Origin: Telmatactis stephensoni
Taxonomy: Eukaryota; Cnidaria; Anthozoa; Actiniaria; Isophelliidae
Assembly: GCA_029948255.1 (NCBI GenBank)
Contig: JALIZF010001621.1
Coordinates: forward strand, 85,001 to 149,000
Direction of reading: 5' to 3'
DNA length: 64,000 bases
The notes below the pieces were generated by a model. The model did no database searches. It was not told where the DNA came from and was given only the letters and a program-made list of their open reading frames with translations. The position numbers were made by a program, and so were the translations under genes. Below, piece by piece: positions 32,240-42,829 of the stretch; position 1 is the stretch's first letter; every line of letters begins with the position of its first letter.

Positions 32240-32503
32240 CGATAACGTCATCTTCTTGCCTTTTACCAGTAGTTTTCTTAGAATATCATCTGTGCAAAAT
32301 GAGGTGTTAGAGCCTGGATTGAGGAACGCACATGTCTGGATAGTGGTGTTTCTTCCTTTGTCCCTGACCTGTACAGGTACGATTGGTAAACCCACCACAG
32401 AATTTGGCTTAGAGTTTACTTTAAAGGTTTCGCTGGTCTGGATGTAGCTGTTAGATTGCAGTGAATTTCGTAAACCAGAATGCTTTTCTTCAGGATTCGT
32501 CAA
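32240..32503 (-). pseudogene. BEL/Pao DUF1758 protease fragment
   Basis: Reads FLNPGSNTSFCTDDILRKL. The family's active-site aspartate (usually FLDPGS or similar) is asparagine here, so it would be inactive even if expressed. It ends where the Harbinger fragment starts. Confidence 0.6.
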
Positions 32504-32986
32504 CTTTTCAATTTCATCTGCTTGACATCCTTTTTCTCCGTGTCATGTAGATAGGTTGAGTGTTTCCTCACATCCTTCCATGCAAGAGAAACGTTTCTTG
32601 GAACAATTTTGTATGAAATGGCCTGATGTTAAGCCATTGAGGCAGAGCTTCTTATCTCTCACTAAATTGTAGCGTTAAGGCACTTTCAATCTTTTAAAAT
32701 CATTTCATTGGGACAACCAGTGTTCCTTTTGACATGACAGGCACTTCACTTCACTACCTCCCTTTCTGATAGGACACGCATTGCTTTGTAATTGTGGCTT
32801 TGAATCTGCAATTTTTGAGAATATTGGGTTGTTTGCTACTCGAAAGAGAGCAAATTCGGTCATGTCTTTCATGTCAGTGTCTCTCTTTTCTCTCATGGTA
32901 ATTGAGACTGAGGTTTGGCGCCATTTTTGTCAGAGACTGTAAGGGAGACGTTCCATAATTTTTCGACCCTCTGGGTTCTCCAGTCT

Positions 32987-33770
32987 CAAGTTGAAGTTCA
33001 AGTTCAAGTTTATTTTGCCATTTCATACAAATTAAATAGAAATACATTACAATATATTTAGAATTCAAATATACAATACATCTATATTGAAAATTAAGAT
33101 ATAATATGGCGAGGAGACTTAGCTGAAACCACTAGGCTTATAAAGCCCCAGGTCCCCTCCTAACGTATTCTAATATATATATCTATATAAACATAATATT
33201 TAGGAAAGGAATGAGAAGAGCCACAAAAAGCGAAAGCTTTTCCTGTTCATTTTCTAGTTGGGTTAATGCTATAAATACAATTTATTATATGCTATACTAT
33301 ATGCTTTTTCATACATGATATACAGATATGGCTAGTCGTTTTACAGTTAATCATAAACAGAGAAGAGATAATTTTTAAACATGCTTGAGAAAGAAGAATA
33401 TTTTGAACAATTTACAAGTTTTGTATCGGTTAAAGAGTTGTATAAGAGAGGTCCTTTATAACTAATGGAAAATTGTGCAAGTTTAGTTCTTTTAGAGGGA
33501 ATATGTAAATAGTGTGAAGATCTTGTATTATAATTGTGTATTTCACTGTCCATAGAGAATATACCTTTGAAACTCTTGGGAAGCAAGTCGTTTTTATACT
33601 TAAACATAAACTGACCAATTTGTAGCTTATTGATATCAATAAATTTTAAAAGTTGAAGAGTTTTGAACAATGGAGAGGTATGTGCATTAACTTCACTTTT
33701 GCTTATAATTCTGATTGCCCATTTTTGCAAAACTATCAGACGTTTCAAATTCGATTCATAGGTGCTAGTC
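32987..33770 (-). mobile_element. CR1/L2-type LINE 3' end, copy A
   Basis: A 5'-truncated non-LTR retrotransposon. The 133-codon frame (33347-33748) shows the C-terminal region after the reverse transcriptase: LIVLQKWAIRIISKSEVNAH, TSPLFKTLQLLKFIDINKLQ, MFKYKNDLLP and EIHNYNTRSSH. The 3' UTR ends in a short tandem repeat (TTGAAC-type units at about 32987-33010), typical of CR1/L2 elements. It interrupts the BEL/Pao remnant. Confidence 0.75.
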
Positions 33771-33812
33771 TATTTATGTAGCCAATTTCTTTGAGTGTAT
33801 TTGTACATTTAC

Positions 33813-34188
33813 AAATTTGAAGTATTCTATCGGATCTTTCCTAACACTTGCAGCTCTGGCTGTTGGAGCATTAGGGCGCTTATTACCTCTTGTTGCTCCT
33901 GGACAAGCATTTCCGTTTGTCCTGGAATCTCAACCTTTTGTGTGAAAGGCTACTTGGTCATTTACCAGGGCATTTGGTGGTTCTGCTTTTACTGTAGGTT
34001 TGGTTCCATCTGCAGATTTTATTGCTTGCAGTAGGGCATCTTCCTCTGCTTTGACTTTATCCATTTCAAGTTTGAGTTCTAGCTGTGCTTTTCTCTGACG
34101 GATCTTCATTTCTTCTGCTTCAATTTCTTGTAACTTAATGAGAGCAGCGCCAAAATTGAAGCCAAAATTGACTTATTTGCGCTTGCTT
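33813..34188 (-). repeat. BEL/Pao gag segment, copy 2
   Basis: Counterpart of 16118-16502 in the same orientation. Marks a shared element family about 17.7 kb apart. Confidence 0.7.
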
Positions 34189-34990
34189 GCAGCCTACGAT
34201 CAGATAGAATACTCATCCGAGAAGAACTCCTTGAAGAGGAAGATCCAGTATGACTGGCAGAGTCTTTTGGGTCAACATAGTCTCCTTGTAAGTCTCTAAC
34301 CCATCTCGAGGCTCTTGTGCTGGCAGACCAAATGTCGAAACTTTCTTCAAGATGTTCTATCTGATTTTTGACCATTTCAAAATAAGCTGATGAATCTTCT
34401 ATTAATTCTTGATCTATCAACTGGTTATGATAGGCTTTGTGGCTTACTTCGAAATGGCTAAATGCTTGTTTAAGTTCTTTTAATTTTTGCTGAACCAAAC
34501 CTTCATCTTGTTTTTCGTTCATTAGGTGGACAATTTCTTTTAATTGTTTTGTCACTGCTGATTTCGGGTGACCTCGGGATTTCTGAATAGAAGATAATCA
34601 GATCGGAAGTAATAGATCTAGCATCAACACAATAACTAAACGGCAACCTTGCTTTCACTGCCATGTGGCCCATAGAAGGTTGCAAACTTAGTGGGGGTGT
34701 TCCTGAGTTTGTTGAACTCTCCACTAACTTGTCTAATTTTAAAATGACTTTCTGTAGTTCCATATGGAGTTTGCCAGCCATTTCCAACTCTTCATCAATT
34801 CTTTGTCATCCTTTTCAGTCATTATTGACAATACTTTGTCATCAAGTTCCCTCAATCAATCAATCCTTTCTTTCAATGATGCCTTAAGAATGTTGATCTT
34901 TGAACATTCCTTAGTGCATTCTTTGCCTCATCTACAAGCTTTTTGGCAAATTTAATGTGGATGTTCCTTATTCTAAGCTTCTTTCTTAGT

Positions 34991-36077
34991 TCTATATCAT
35001 TCTCAAATCCATCATTTGATGCTTTCTTCTTGATTTCCTTGTGGTTGGCATGATCTTTTACATTTTACAATCCAATAACTATCTCTACAATCTTGGACCA
35101 TCCAGATTATTCAGCTCAGAGACCACTGTCTGGACTCTTCGTGACGGTTCTGCTGGTTCCAAATAGAGAAACCAAACTATCTTTGGGACTGTATCTTTCC
35201 ATTTATTACAACACAACCTTTTCTTAGAAACTCATTTTCTATCTGGCCTATCTACTGACACGTCATTTCCTGAGTTTACAATGACCTTTGTCTGGTCAAT
35301 AATTAACTAAACAGATTGAATTACAATAAATGATTTTCGAAATATACAACAGTACTCTATTTTTTAGAGATATAGAACATATTTATTTTCATTTCCGATA
35401 GGCATATCAGCAGTAGCAGCAGGAGTATCATTAGTATTATTTTACTGATAGCCCATTGTGGTCTAACAAACATGTGTATTTACAAAAATTGTGTCCAATA
35501 AGCCAGTCGCGTCATTACATCATTTATATGGCTAACCATGTTGTTGTTGTTAGGCCTTGAATTTTTAAAGCCCAAATTAATAATAATTTGTTAAAGACCC
35601 AATTAGATTAAAATTGGCAAACGTTTGGAAACTGACTATTTCTATATGAAGGGGAATATTGTTACATTAATGTGCTTTTTTAACCTTGTTTGTGACAGTT
35701 ATTGTGACAGAATTTGTGATTTTAGTGCATTTACCTCTACTTTGAGCAATTTGTTCTTCTACTTGTAAAGGCAATAGACATTGTTTTATGCTTCTCACAA
35801 TGTTAATCATTTATACTGTAGTTGTTGTTGTGAGGTTATTGTGGCAGATGTTTTTTTATTATTATTACAATAATTAAGATAAAAATATATATCCCAAGGA
35901 GAAATTTACAAATTTCAAACTGCTGAAATCTGTTCTTGATTATGCATTTCATTTGCATTGTGCTCTGAGCTTAAACTCCTGTAGTCTATCAATACTGACC
36001 CCATGTTTAATAATCATCAATGTCATAAACATGAAGATCATCACTTTTCAATAAGTGCAATTTGCTAGTATACATAC
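34991..36077. other. No gene seen
   Basis: AT-rich sequence without supported features; no LTR recognised for the BEL/Pao remnant. Confidence 0.4.
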
Positions 36078-36236
36078 CATTGCATAGGCACACAAGGTAA
36101 ATGACTGCCCTTTTACCCAATGCACTTATTTCCTTGGAAAACCCATCTTCAAAGCCCTCTACTCTAGTTGTTCCTCCCAAACAGGCTGAGATCTCATGCA
36201 CCATGCTATCAGGAGGACCTTGAAGGACAATATTCT
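36078..36236 (-). pseudogene. Exon of an unrecognised gene
   Basis: Open block ending at a consensus donor (AATG|GTATGT). Reads NIVLQGPPDSMVHEISACLG then GTTRVEGFEDGFSKEISALG and KRAVIYLVCLCNG. Composition and the donor support coding origin. Part of it is copied at 20462-20500. The family is unknown, and no neighbouring exon was identified. Confidence 0.4.
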
Positions 36237-37673
36237 CTTGTGAGCAATAACACAAGTCAAAATTTCCATGTATATAATAGCTTGATATAATTATGTGGAA
36301 TGAAACAAGTTTATTAATTATTAGCTTTTACAATTTCATGTAAGTCTCCTTTTGTAACTGAGACATATGTCTAAAATTATGTTGCAATGATTAAATACAG
36401 TATTGGCTAGTGCAATCATCAATTTCAAAAATGTTGCATTAATGGTAGCTAGGTTTGTTTTGAGAAGGTCAGTCAGTAATAGTATTTATAATATTGAAAA
36501 TAATAATAAATTATGCCTAGGCATTAGTGTAATTTGTTGCCTATACTACAGTATATACCTTAAAATGATATCAAAACAACAAAGCACTGTTTTTCATTCC
36601 CTGATTATGGAAGGTTCAAAAAGCTGGAATATATAGTCTAGTCAACAGAGAAGTGCAACTATCTGCTTGAATATGATTTGCATCTACAAAGAAATTCTAC
36701 ATGATGATGATGATGAGATCACCAGTATCATGCATCATAATATTATTCTAATGATTAAATACATTTTTACCTTATTGTTGTTCGCCAAAGTTGCCATTTC
36801 TTTTTGCAGGAAATTGTTCACTTAGAAACCATATCATATGCATAATCAAATCTTTTTACTCGTCCCTCAATCCTAGAAAAATATGAATGTTTCACAAAGG
36901 ACATATTTAATGTAAAACGTAAACAGGTGTTATTATTGTGACTATGTCCTTTTGTCTGTAACTTTTAATAATACTGCTAACATTTGTTGTATGAAGTATA
37001 TCTAAATATGTACATACATATATTTGAGTGACAGATATGCAAATTTGGCACAGCATATATGACCATATATGGTAAAAGACCATGATAAGCAACACAAAAT
37101 AGAGGAAGTTAACACAAGTAAGCTCAGTGACAGTCAAAGGACGACTTAACACCTCAATTAGCTTTGAAAATAAGAAATTTTTGTGTTCTTGTGCAAATTT
37201 GAACCTTGCCATTTAATATAAAAATTCCATCTTTTTGCCATCCTGGGTACTGAAAAAAAAAAAAGCAAAATATAAAGAAAGTATGGTCCAGGAAAATAAT
37301 ATTTAGCCTGTAATAGACAAGAGTCATTGAGTTGGTAATGAAAAGATAAAGAATATAAAGGATTTGATGTAGTTATGCAAACAAGAAGCCCATATGGCCA
37401 TATCCTGGAGATTGACTATTGGAGCAGTAGGTAATTAAAGTGTGCCCTTATGACAGTTTTTGTGCTGGTATTTCTTCCAGTGTCTTAAAGAGCAACTCCC
37501 TGCTAAAAAGCAACATTTTCTCAATAGCTCCATCAATACCTACTTAAGGTGGCCCGTACCTATTGATTTGTTTGTTGGGCATAAATTTCAATCCCATCTT
37601 TTTACATCAAAACCTTGTCCAATTTCTGAGAAACTTGCAGCCATTTGTCTACAAGCCTTGAAATTTGTATAGG
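36237..37673. other. No gene seen
   Basis: AT-rich; a few (GAT)n units near 36700. Nothing else supported. Confidence 0.45.
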
Positions 37674-37834
37674 TAATCATACGGTTTCGAGTTCAATTTG
37701 GAATTAATTTGCACGAGTGTGTTTTTCAAAGATTATCAAAATTGCACGAGCCCGTAGGGCGAGTGCAATTTGAGATCTTTGAAAAACACACGAGTGTAAA
37801 TTAATTCAAAATTGAACGAGAAATCGTATGATTA
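37674..37834. repeat. Long hairpin C (160 bp), end of a hairpin-ended element
   Basis: A near-perfect hairpin. Outer arms GTAATCATACG and CGTATGATTAC; further in, AACACACTCGTG-type arms and TTGCACGAG/GAGTGCAA; centre GCCCGTAGGGC at 37750-37760. The central 37 bp are homologous to hairpin B at 50.8 kb. Confidence 0.88.
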
Positions 37835-38716
37835 CTTATTAATAATATACATGAAAAAACCCGACTCGGTCAATCGGCGAACAGACAGTCGACCAACTAA
37901 TGTTTTGCAGCTTAAGAAAACTCTAAACTTTCTTATTATGTTTTTTTCCCGAGGAAAGTTTATCAAATCAAAATGAATCGCTTAAAATTTTAAAAACTTA
38001 CAGTTTTGACGAGTCCAGCCAGTCAGCCTTCTATGTCAGTACGATTTCTGAGGTCAAATCTTTACGGTAGCAAAATCTGTATCTATCTTTTCTCTTCTGT
38101 CCAAATGAGGATAAAACTATATATTTCCAGGTTTTCAAATGCCAGCGTGGATATTTCAAGAGAAAAACTGAGTCTGTTCATTTTATATTGTGCAAATCTT
38201 GCAAATCTTGACAGTTTGCTGACGAGTTTAGCAAATGGCGGCAGTGAATCTGTCTTCGTACCAAAAAGCAGTTTTGGGCTCTTTTTCTTTGTCAGATAGA
38301 GTCTAGGCTCCTTCACTTGACAACGTTAGACTCCCAAATGTGAAAAAAACTTTCTTTATAATCCATCGAGGTAATAAACACAGATAACTCCAGTTTACTG
38401 CACTAAATTTGTCAGAGCTTCACTTCACTTTGACTGACAATCGCTTTTGTTTGAATGGCGGGAAATTTGGCAACGCGCGCTGCGGTTTGAATGTGCAAAT
38501 TCCCGCCAAAAATACTGGCGATAGCGAGTCAGAAAATATTTTTTAACGTATGGATATTTCTTTGTTTTTTGTTTGGAACTATTAATTTTTACGGCAGTGC
38601 AATTACTTTTTTAATTTGCACTGTAGTGCAATTACTTTTTCCTGCCGTGTTAACGATTAACATCGCTGCTCTCAACCAATCAGAATCGAGTAAATTTTTC
38701 ATGTATATTATTAGTA
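37674..38716. mobile_element. Hairpin-ended element C (about 1.04 kb)
   Basis: Long hairpin C at the left. At the right is a cluster of three copies of a GTGCAATTAC-like motif (two direct and one inverted, about 38596-38640), followed by a CCAATCAG box (about 38678). A 20-bp inverted repeat, AATAATATACATGAAAAA at 37841-37858 and its complement at about 38697-38715, also links the two sides. The interior has no convincing ORF but holds E2F-like sites (GGCGGGAAATTT and its complement, about 38456-38508). It looks non-autonomous. Boundaries are approximate. Confidence 0.6.
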
Positions 38717-39224
38717 CCGGTAATTATTTTTCTGCAAATTAGATCAAATAATTCAAGATATCAGATGGTTTTTAAAAATGGCTTTATGAGAAAAATTGGT
38801 CATAAATCCAAAATTCTAAGGTGAATGTTTTTCCTATTTCATTAATCAAGTATAAAGGCATAGAGGACTGCATACAACATGTATCGCGCCAATGTAATCC
38901 TTAGAAGTTGCGATACAAAATTTGCGCTGCCTGTTAGGACGCAAAATTATGTAGTCAAAACTACCGCCAAAATCTCAACAAAATTTCAAAAACAGCGAGA
39001 ACCGTATCTGCTATAAGAAAGACAAATGCCTATTGTAACTTGTGAACAAAATATAGAGACAAGAGAAGCTAAACGCCAATGTTATCCTCAAGCAAACATG
39101 GAGAGTAATTTTGTGACCATGAGGTGAACGTTGCGAATTTGTATTTTTTCGACTTCTACAAATTCTGTCGAATTGTTTCCTGAAATTTTCTAGGCATGGG
39201 ATAGAACAAGATGTTAACATACCT
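38717..39224. other. No gene seen
   Basis: No supported feature. Confidence 0.45.
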
Positions 39225-39606
39225 GTTGCCAAGTGTCGTTGTCTTTGCTGCACTAAGTATAATTCAGTAAGCTTCAAAAGTAAGCAACTACATCGAGCAG
39301 ACGTTCGAGCCGCCAAGGTAAAACTCTCATGGTTTGTTAATTTATTCAAAACAACACCTTACTCTCTGTTGCAAAATTCCGCACGGGATCTAGACTTTTG
39401 GGAATAAAGACAGTAGTTCTCTGAATCCAATTGCTTCTGAGTCTAAATCCCGTGTGGAATTTTGCAACAGAGAGTAAGATGTTGTTTTGAATAAATTAAC
39501 AAACCATAAGGGTTTTACCTTGGCGGCTCGAACGTCTGCTCGATGTAGTTGCTTACTTTTGAAGCTTACTGAATTACTTAGTGCAGCAAAGACGACACTT
39601 GGCAAC
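39225..39606. repeat. Large inverted repeat (about 170-bp arms, 44-bp loop)
   Basis: Arms 39225-39396 and 39441-39606 are about 90-95% complementary by eye, including AGCAACTACATCGAGCAGAC and GTTTGTTAATTTATTCAAAA. Differences are mainly small indels near the outer ends. No coding signature. Confidence 0.85.
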
Positions 39607-39610
39607 TCCC

Positions 39611-40152
39611 ATACAAATAAGGAGACTTTGCTTGATTGAATCAAACGCCTTGCTGAAGTCCATAGCAAAGAGCCTCACAGCTTTACACTCGATGTCTTTT
39701 TGGGAGAATATAATGCCAGCAATTTAGACACTCTAAGAACATATTCGCATACTCCCTTTTGTGTGAGCCCCATAACCTTTGGCTGATAACGTTAATTAAA
39801 ATTTGTATATTTTGAAATCAAGGTGATTGGTTTTAGTATAATTACCCTTGGCTTTTCTGCTTTTGACCAATGAATTTTGACGTCTACTTTGTTTGGTGGT
39901 TTAGACACTCTTAGAATGTACTCCCATACAAGAGAGGAGACTGTGTTTCATTGAATCAAATGCCTTGCTGAAGTCCATAGCAAAGAGCCTCACAGCTTTA
40001 CACTCGATGTCTTTTTTGAAGAATAAAATGCCAGCAATTTAGACACTCTTAGAACATACTCCCATACTCCCTTTTGTGTGAGTTGCATAACCTTTGGCCG
40101 ACGACGTTAAAATTGGTATATTTTGAAATCAAGGTGTTTGGTTTTAGTATAC
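39611..40152 (-). mobile_element. Two tandem LINE reverse-transcriptase pieces
   Basis: Segments 39611-39846 and 39923-40152 are direct copies of each other. On the minus strand each encodes [18 protein letters not shown], which is motif A of a LINE reverse transcriptase with its catalytic aspartate. Downstream of motif A the reading frames are broken. A further partial repeat (TTTAGACACTCTTAGAA) lies between them. Confidence 0.65.
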
Positions 40153-40164
40153 CCTCAACAAAAT

Positions 40165-40312
40165 AAAATATATTTGAAGCATACTTTGGTTGTACTCAAA
40201 GTATATACTCAAAGTATACTTTAAGTACAATTAGAGTATATTTGCAACATCCAAATATGTAATGAGAAGCTATACTTAAAGTATACTTCATTGATAACAA
40301 GTATACTTAAAG
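40165..40312. repeat. AAGTATA-rich repeat cluster
   Basis: Many direct and inverted copies of AAGTATACTT-like units (self-complementary) over about 150 bp. Confidence 0.6.
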
Positions 40313-40651
40313 TGCTACTCCGATCAAAAAACGGTGAAATTCTATTTAGCAGAAACTTTGTGAAATAAATCTTCAAGGGTCTGTTGATCACCAGTTAAAA
40401 TATCTTTTTGGTATTCATAAGGGAAGTACTAGATATTTAGCATTCTTTTTAGGTGTCAGTGACGTCATCGACTCAACTCATGGATTCATTCCATACATTT
40501 CTTTGTGTTTTATGACTTGAATTATTCTATTTATTTCTGCTCTAATAATTTAGCTTAAGAGTTTTCTTGCAGTTATTGTCAAGGATTAATTGCATGGGCA
40601 GTGATCATCAATTGAAAAAAATTACATTGAGATATTTTGATTGCAAAATAC
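40313..40651 (+). repeat. Dispersed 340-bp repeat, copy 1
   Basis: About 90% identical by eye to 59568-59911, same orientation. Shared landmarks: ACGGTGAAATTCTATTTAG, GTGACGTCATCGACTCAACT-type region. No ORF or terminal inverted repeats seen. Confidence 0.8.
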
Positions 40652-41875
40652 AAAGAAATGTATTGAATGAATCAGCTGTAAAATAAACTCAGCTGTAAAA
40701 CAACTCAGCTGTAAAACTATTTTTGACCGATGTTCTTAATTATAAGACTCTTAGCTTTAAGCCTTGTTCAGAAATGGTTCAAACCCCAAGAAATACATTT
40801 TGAACATGTTCAAAAACTTCTCTTTTCGTAGCCCAAGTAAACGTTATCCTTGATCAGGAAGAAAAAGCAGCAAAAAAGTGTCGTAAATAAAGTCTTAGAT
40901 CAACGAAAGAAAGCATCAGCGAAAGTGTGTAAATGGGTAATATGACGAAACTTTGTTTAATTGTCTTTTATTGCTTTTTATAGCACGTTTTCATAACGCA
41001 AAAATATACTTATACTTAAGAACAAAAATTTATAAGCCACAGTGATTGTATATACTCAAATTAGAAGCATGCAAAAAAACAAAAGTAAAGAGGATAGTGA
41101 GTACTAAAAGTTTAATACTGCAACGTTTTTATTTTTATATTTTTATCTTTAAAGTAATGATTAATATTTGGACATGTTCCAAAAAAATAGGTAAAATATT
41201 TTTCCATATTCTACAGGTCAATATGACAAAAGCATCAATTCCCACAATTCCAAGTTGTATTTGGGCAAAGAATATCGATAATTTTTAAGTGAATAGTTTT
41301 TTTTTGAAACACGTGCAAAGAAAACTTTTTTGAACATAATTGAGTAAAATGGTAGAAAGAATAGTTGTGTCTGAAGCTTGCTTAAATTATCAACTCGTCG
41401 ATTTCAATGGTATTTGAACAAATAGGACGTCTGTAAAACTTATTTTCTCAAAAAAGAGTGGAGGTTATTTGAATGTTCAAAAATCTAAAAACACCCAAAA
41501 AATTATCTGCTGAAATGTCACAAACGTCAATTAAAGACGTAAATAGATATACAGAAAGATTGTGAAGCAAACTAAAGATCAATTTGACGTCTTCATGCTA
41601 AAAAAATTACATATGACGTCAGTCCTTGATGAAAATACTAGAAATATCCAATAGCAACACGAACAATTTGTAAAATTGCATTTATGACATCAAAACCAAT
41701 ATTTTGTAAGCCACTAAAACTTGTAAAAAAATGTATAATTTTAGGCTTTTTGATAGTGGCATGGAAAATGCAGCAATAAAAAAGAATTCAAAGACAATAT
41801 TTCATTTTTATCAAAATGTCGAAGTTTAGCATTTTTCAAACTTGTGCAAAAAAGTCTCCAACACATAGTACAGTA
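40652..41875. other. No gene seen
   Basis: AT-rich; no supported feature. Confidence 0.45.
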
Positions 41876-42800
41876 CAATACAATACAATACAATACATTT
41901 TATTTGCAAACATCATTACAGTACAGATTTCATTTTGACAGAATTACTATAGGTAGGTTTAGTTACAGATAGTATGTGTATTTTTTTTATTTGTAATTTT
42001 GAGTTTTCTTTTTTTGAATGCTTAGAGGCTAAATTAACTGCAGGTATTCGTGTTAGCCACTAGTCATTTTATGTTATAATTGTCACGAGCGAAAGGTATA
42101 ATAAATAGATATCCTTATAATAATATAAATATATACGTACATACATACAATTTACCTGTAGTATAACTATAATTATTAATCATAACAATAATTATAATTA
42201 TAATAATAATATATGAAAATGTAATTATTGGTATCAATAGAGAGTAGATGTATTACTGAACAAGCAGTTATTGCTGTGCTTGCTGTCTCTGTAACAAGAC
42301 CGCCTTAATTTTCTTTTTGAATAAATGGGTGTTCTTAATTTGTTTTAGATTGGTTGGAATTTCTTTCCATAGGTCAGAAGCTATAGCACTAATGGTTTGT
42401 TTTCCTACGTTTGTTCTGAATTTTTGTTTGTAAAGATTTTGATTTGCGGCATACCTAGTGTTATATCTATGTTTATTTTTTGCAAAGTCAAAGTAATCGT
42501 CAAAAATAGATGGTAGCTGATTTGTTTGCCATAGGTGGATAAATTTTAAAGAATTCAATTTGAAAATATTTTGGACTGTTAGCAGATCCAGGAGATTGAT
42601 AAAAGGTAAAGCATTTGAGGTGTTTTTACCATAGAGTGTTGCAAAGAATAGTATCCTTACTATGTGATTTTGTTTTACTTGTATCTTCGTCAGGTGAGTT
42701 TTATAGGCACTTCCCCATGCAACAATTGCATACGTTAAGTATGGGTAAACTAGACTGTAATAAATTGTTTTCATTTGTGTTAATGAAACATAGTGTCTGA
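41876..42800 (-). mobile_element. CR1/L2-type LINE 3' end, copy B
   Basis: 5'-truncated non-LTR element. The 168-codon frame (42268-42774) begins TIYYSLVYPYLTYAIVAWGS, the region just after the reverse-transcriptase palm, and continues with HRYNTRYAANQNLYKQKFRT and DLWKEIPTNLKQIKNT; this frame is open. The 3' UTR ends at a (ACAAT)n microsatellite at 41876-41898, the expected CR1/L2-style tail. It is a different family from copy A. Confidence 0.78.
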
Positions 42801-42829
42801 GTGTCTGAGTACAGAACCCAATCTATTAA

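Larger units (their letters stand above)
32238..34990 (-). mobile_element. BEL/Pao retrotransposon remnant with nested LINE
   Basis: Minus-strand gag-pol remnant in the expected order. N-terminal gag pieces (about 34990-34580) read KLVDEAKNALRN and EMAGKLHMELQKVILKLDK. DUF1759-like gag (34106-34555) has LKELKQAFSHFEVSHKAYH and a Ser-rich tail. A coiled coil follows (33813-34100). After the LINE insertion come REKRDTDMKDMTEFALFRV, two zinc-knuckle-like motifs (CLSCQKEHWLSQ, then LCLNGLTSGHFIQNC), and a DUF1758-type protease (LPIVPVQVRDKGRNTTIQT, FLNPGSNTSFCTDD). Multiple frameshifts and stops are present. No reverse transcriptase or LTRs were found. Confidence 0.68.

Noticed and set aside
39011..39668. 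Two minus-strand ORFs with similar peptides
   Set aside because: They lie in the complementary arms of the large inverted repeat; no motif, so similarity reflects the repeat.
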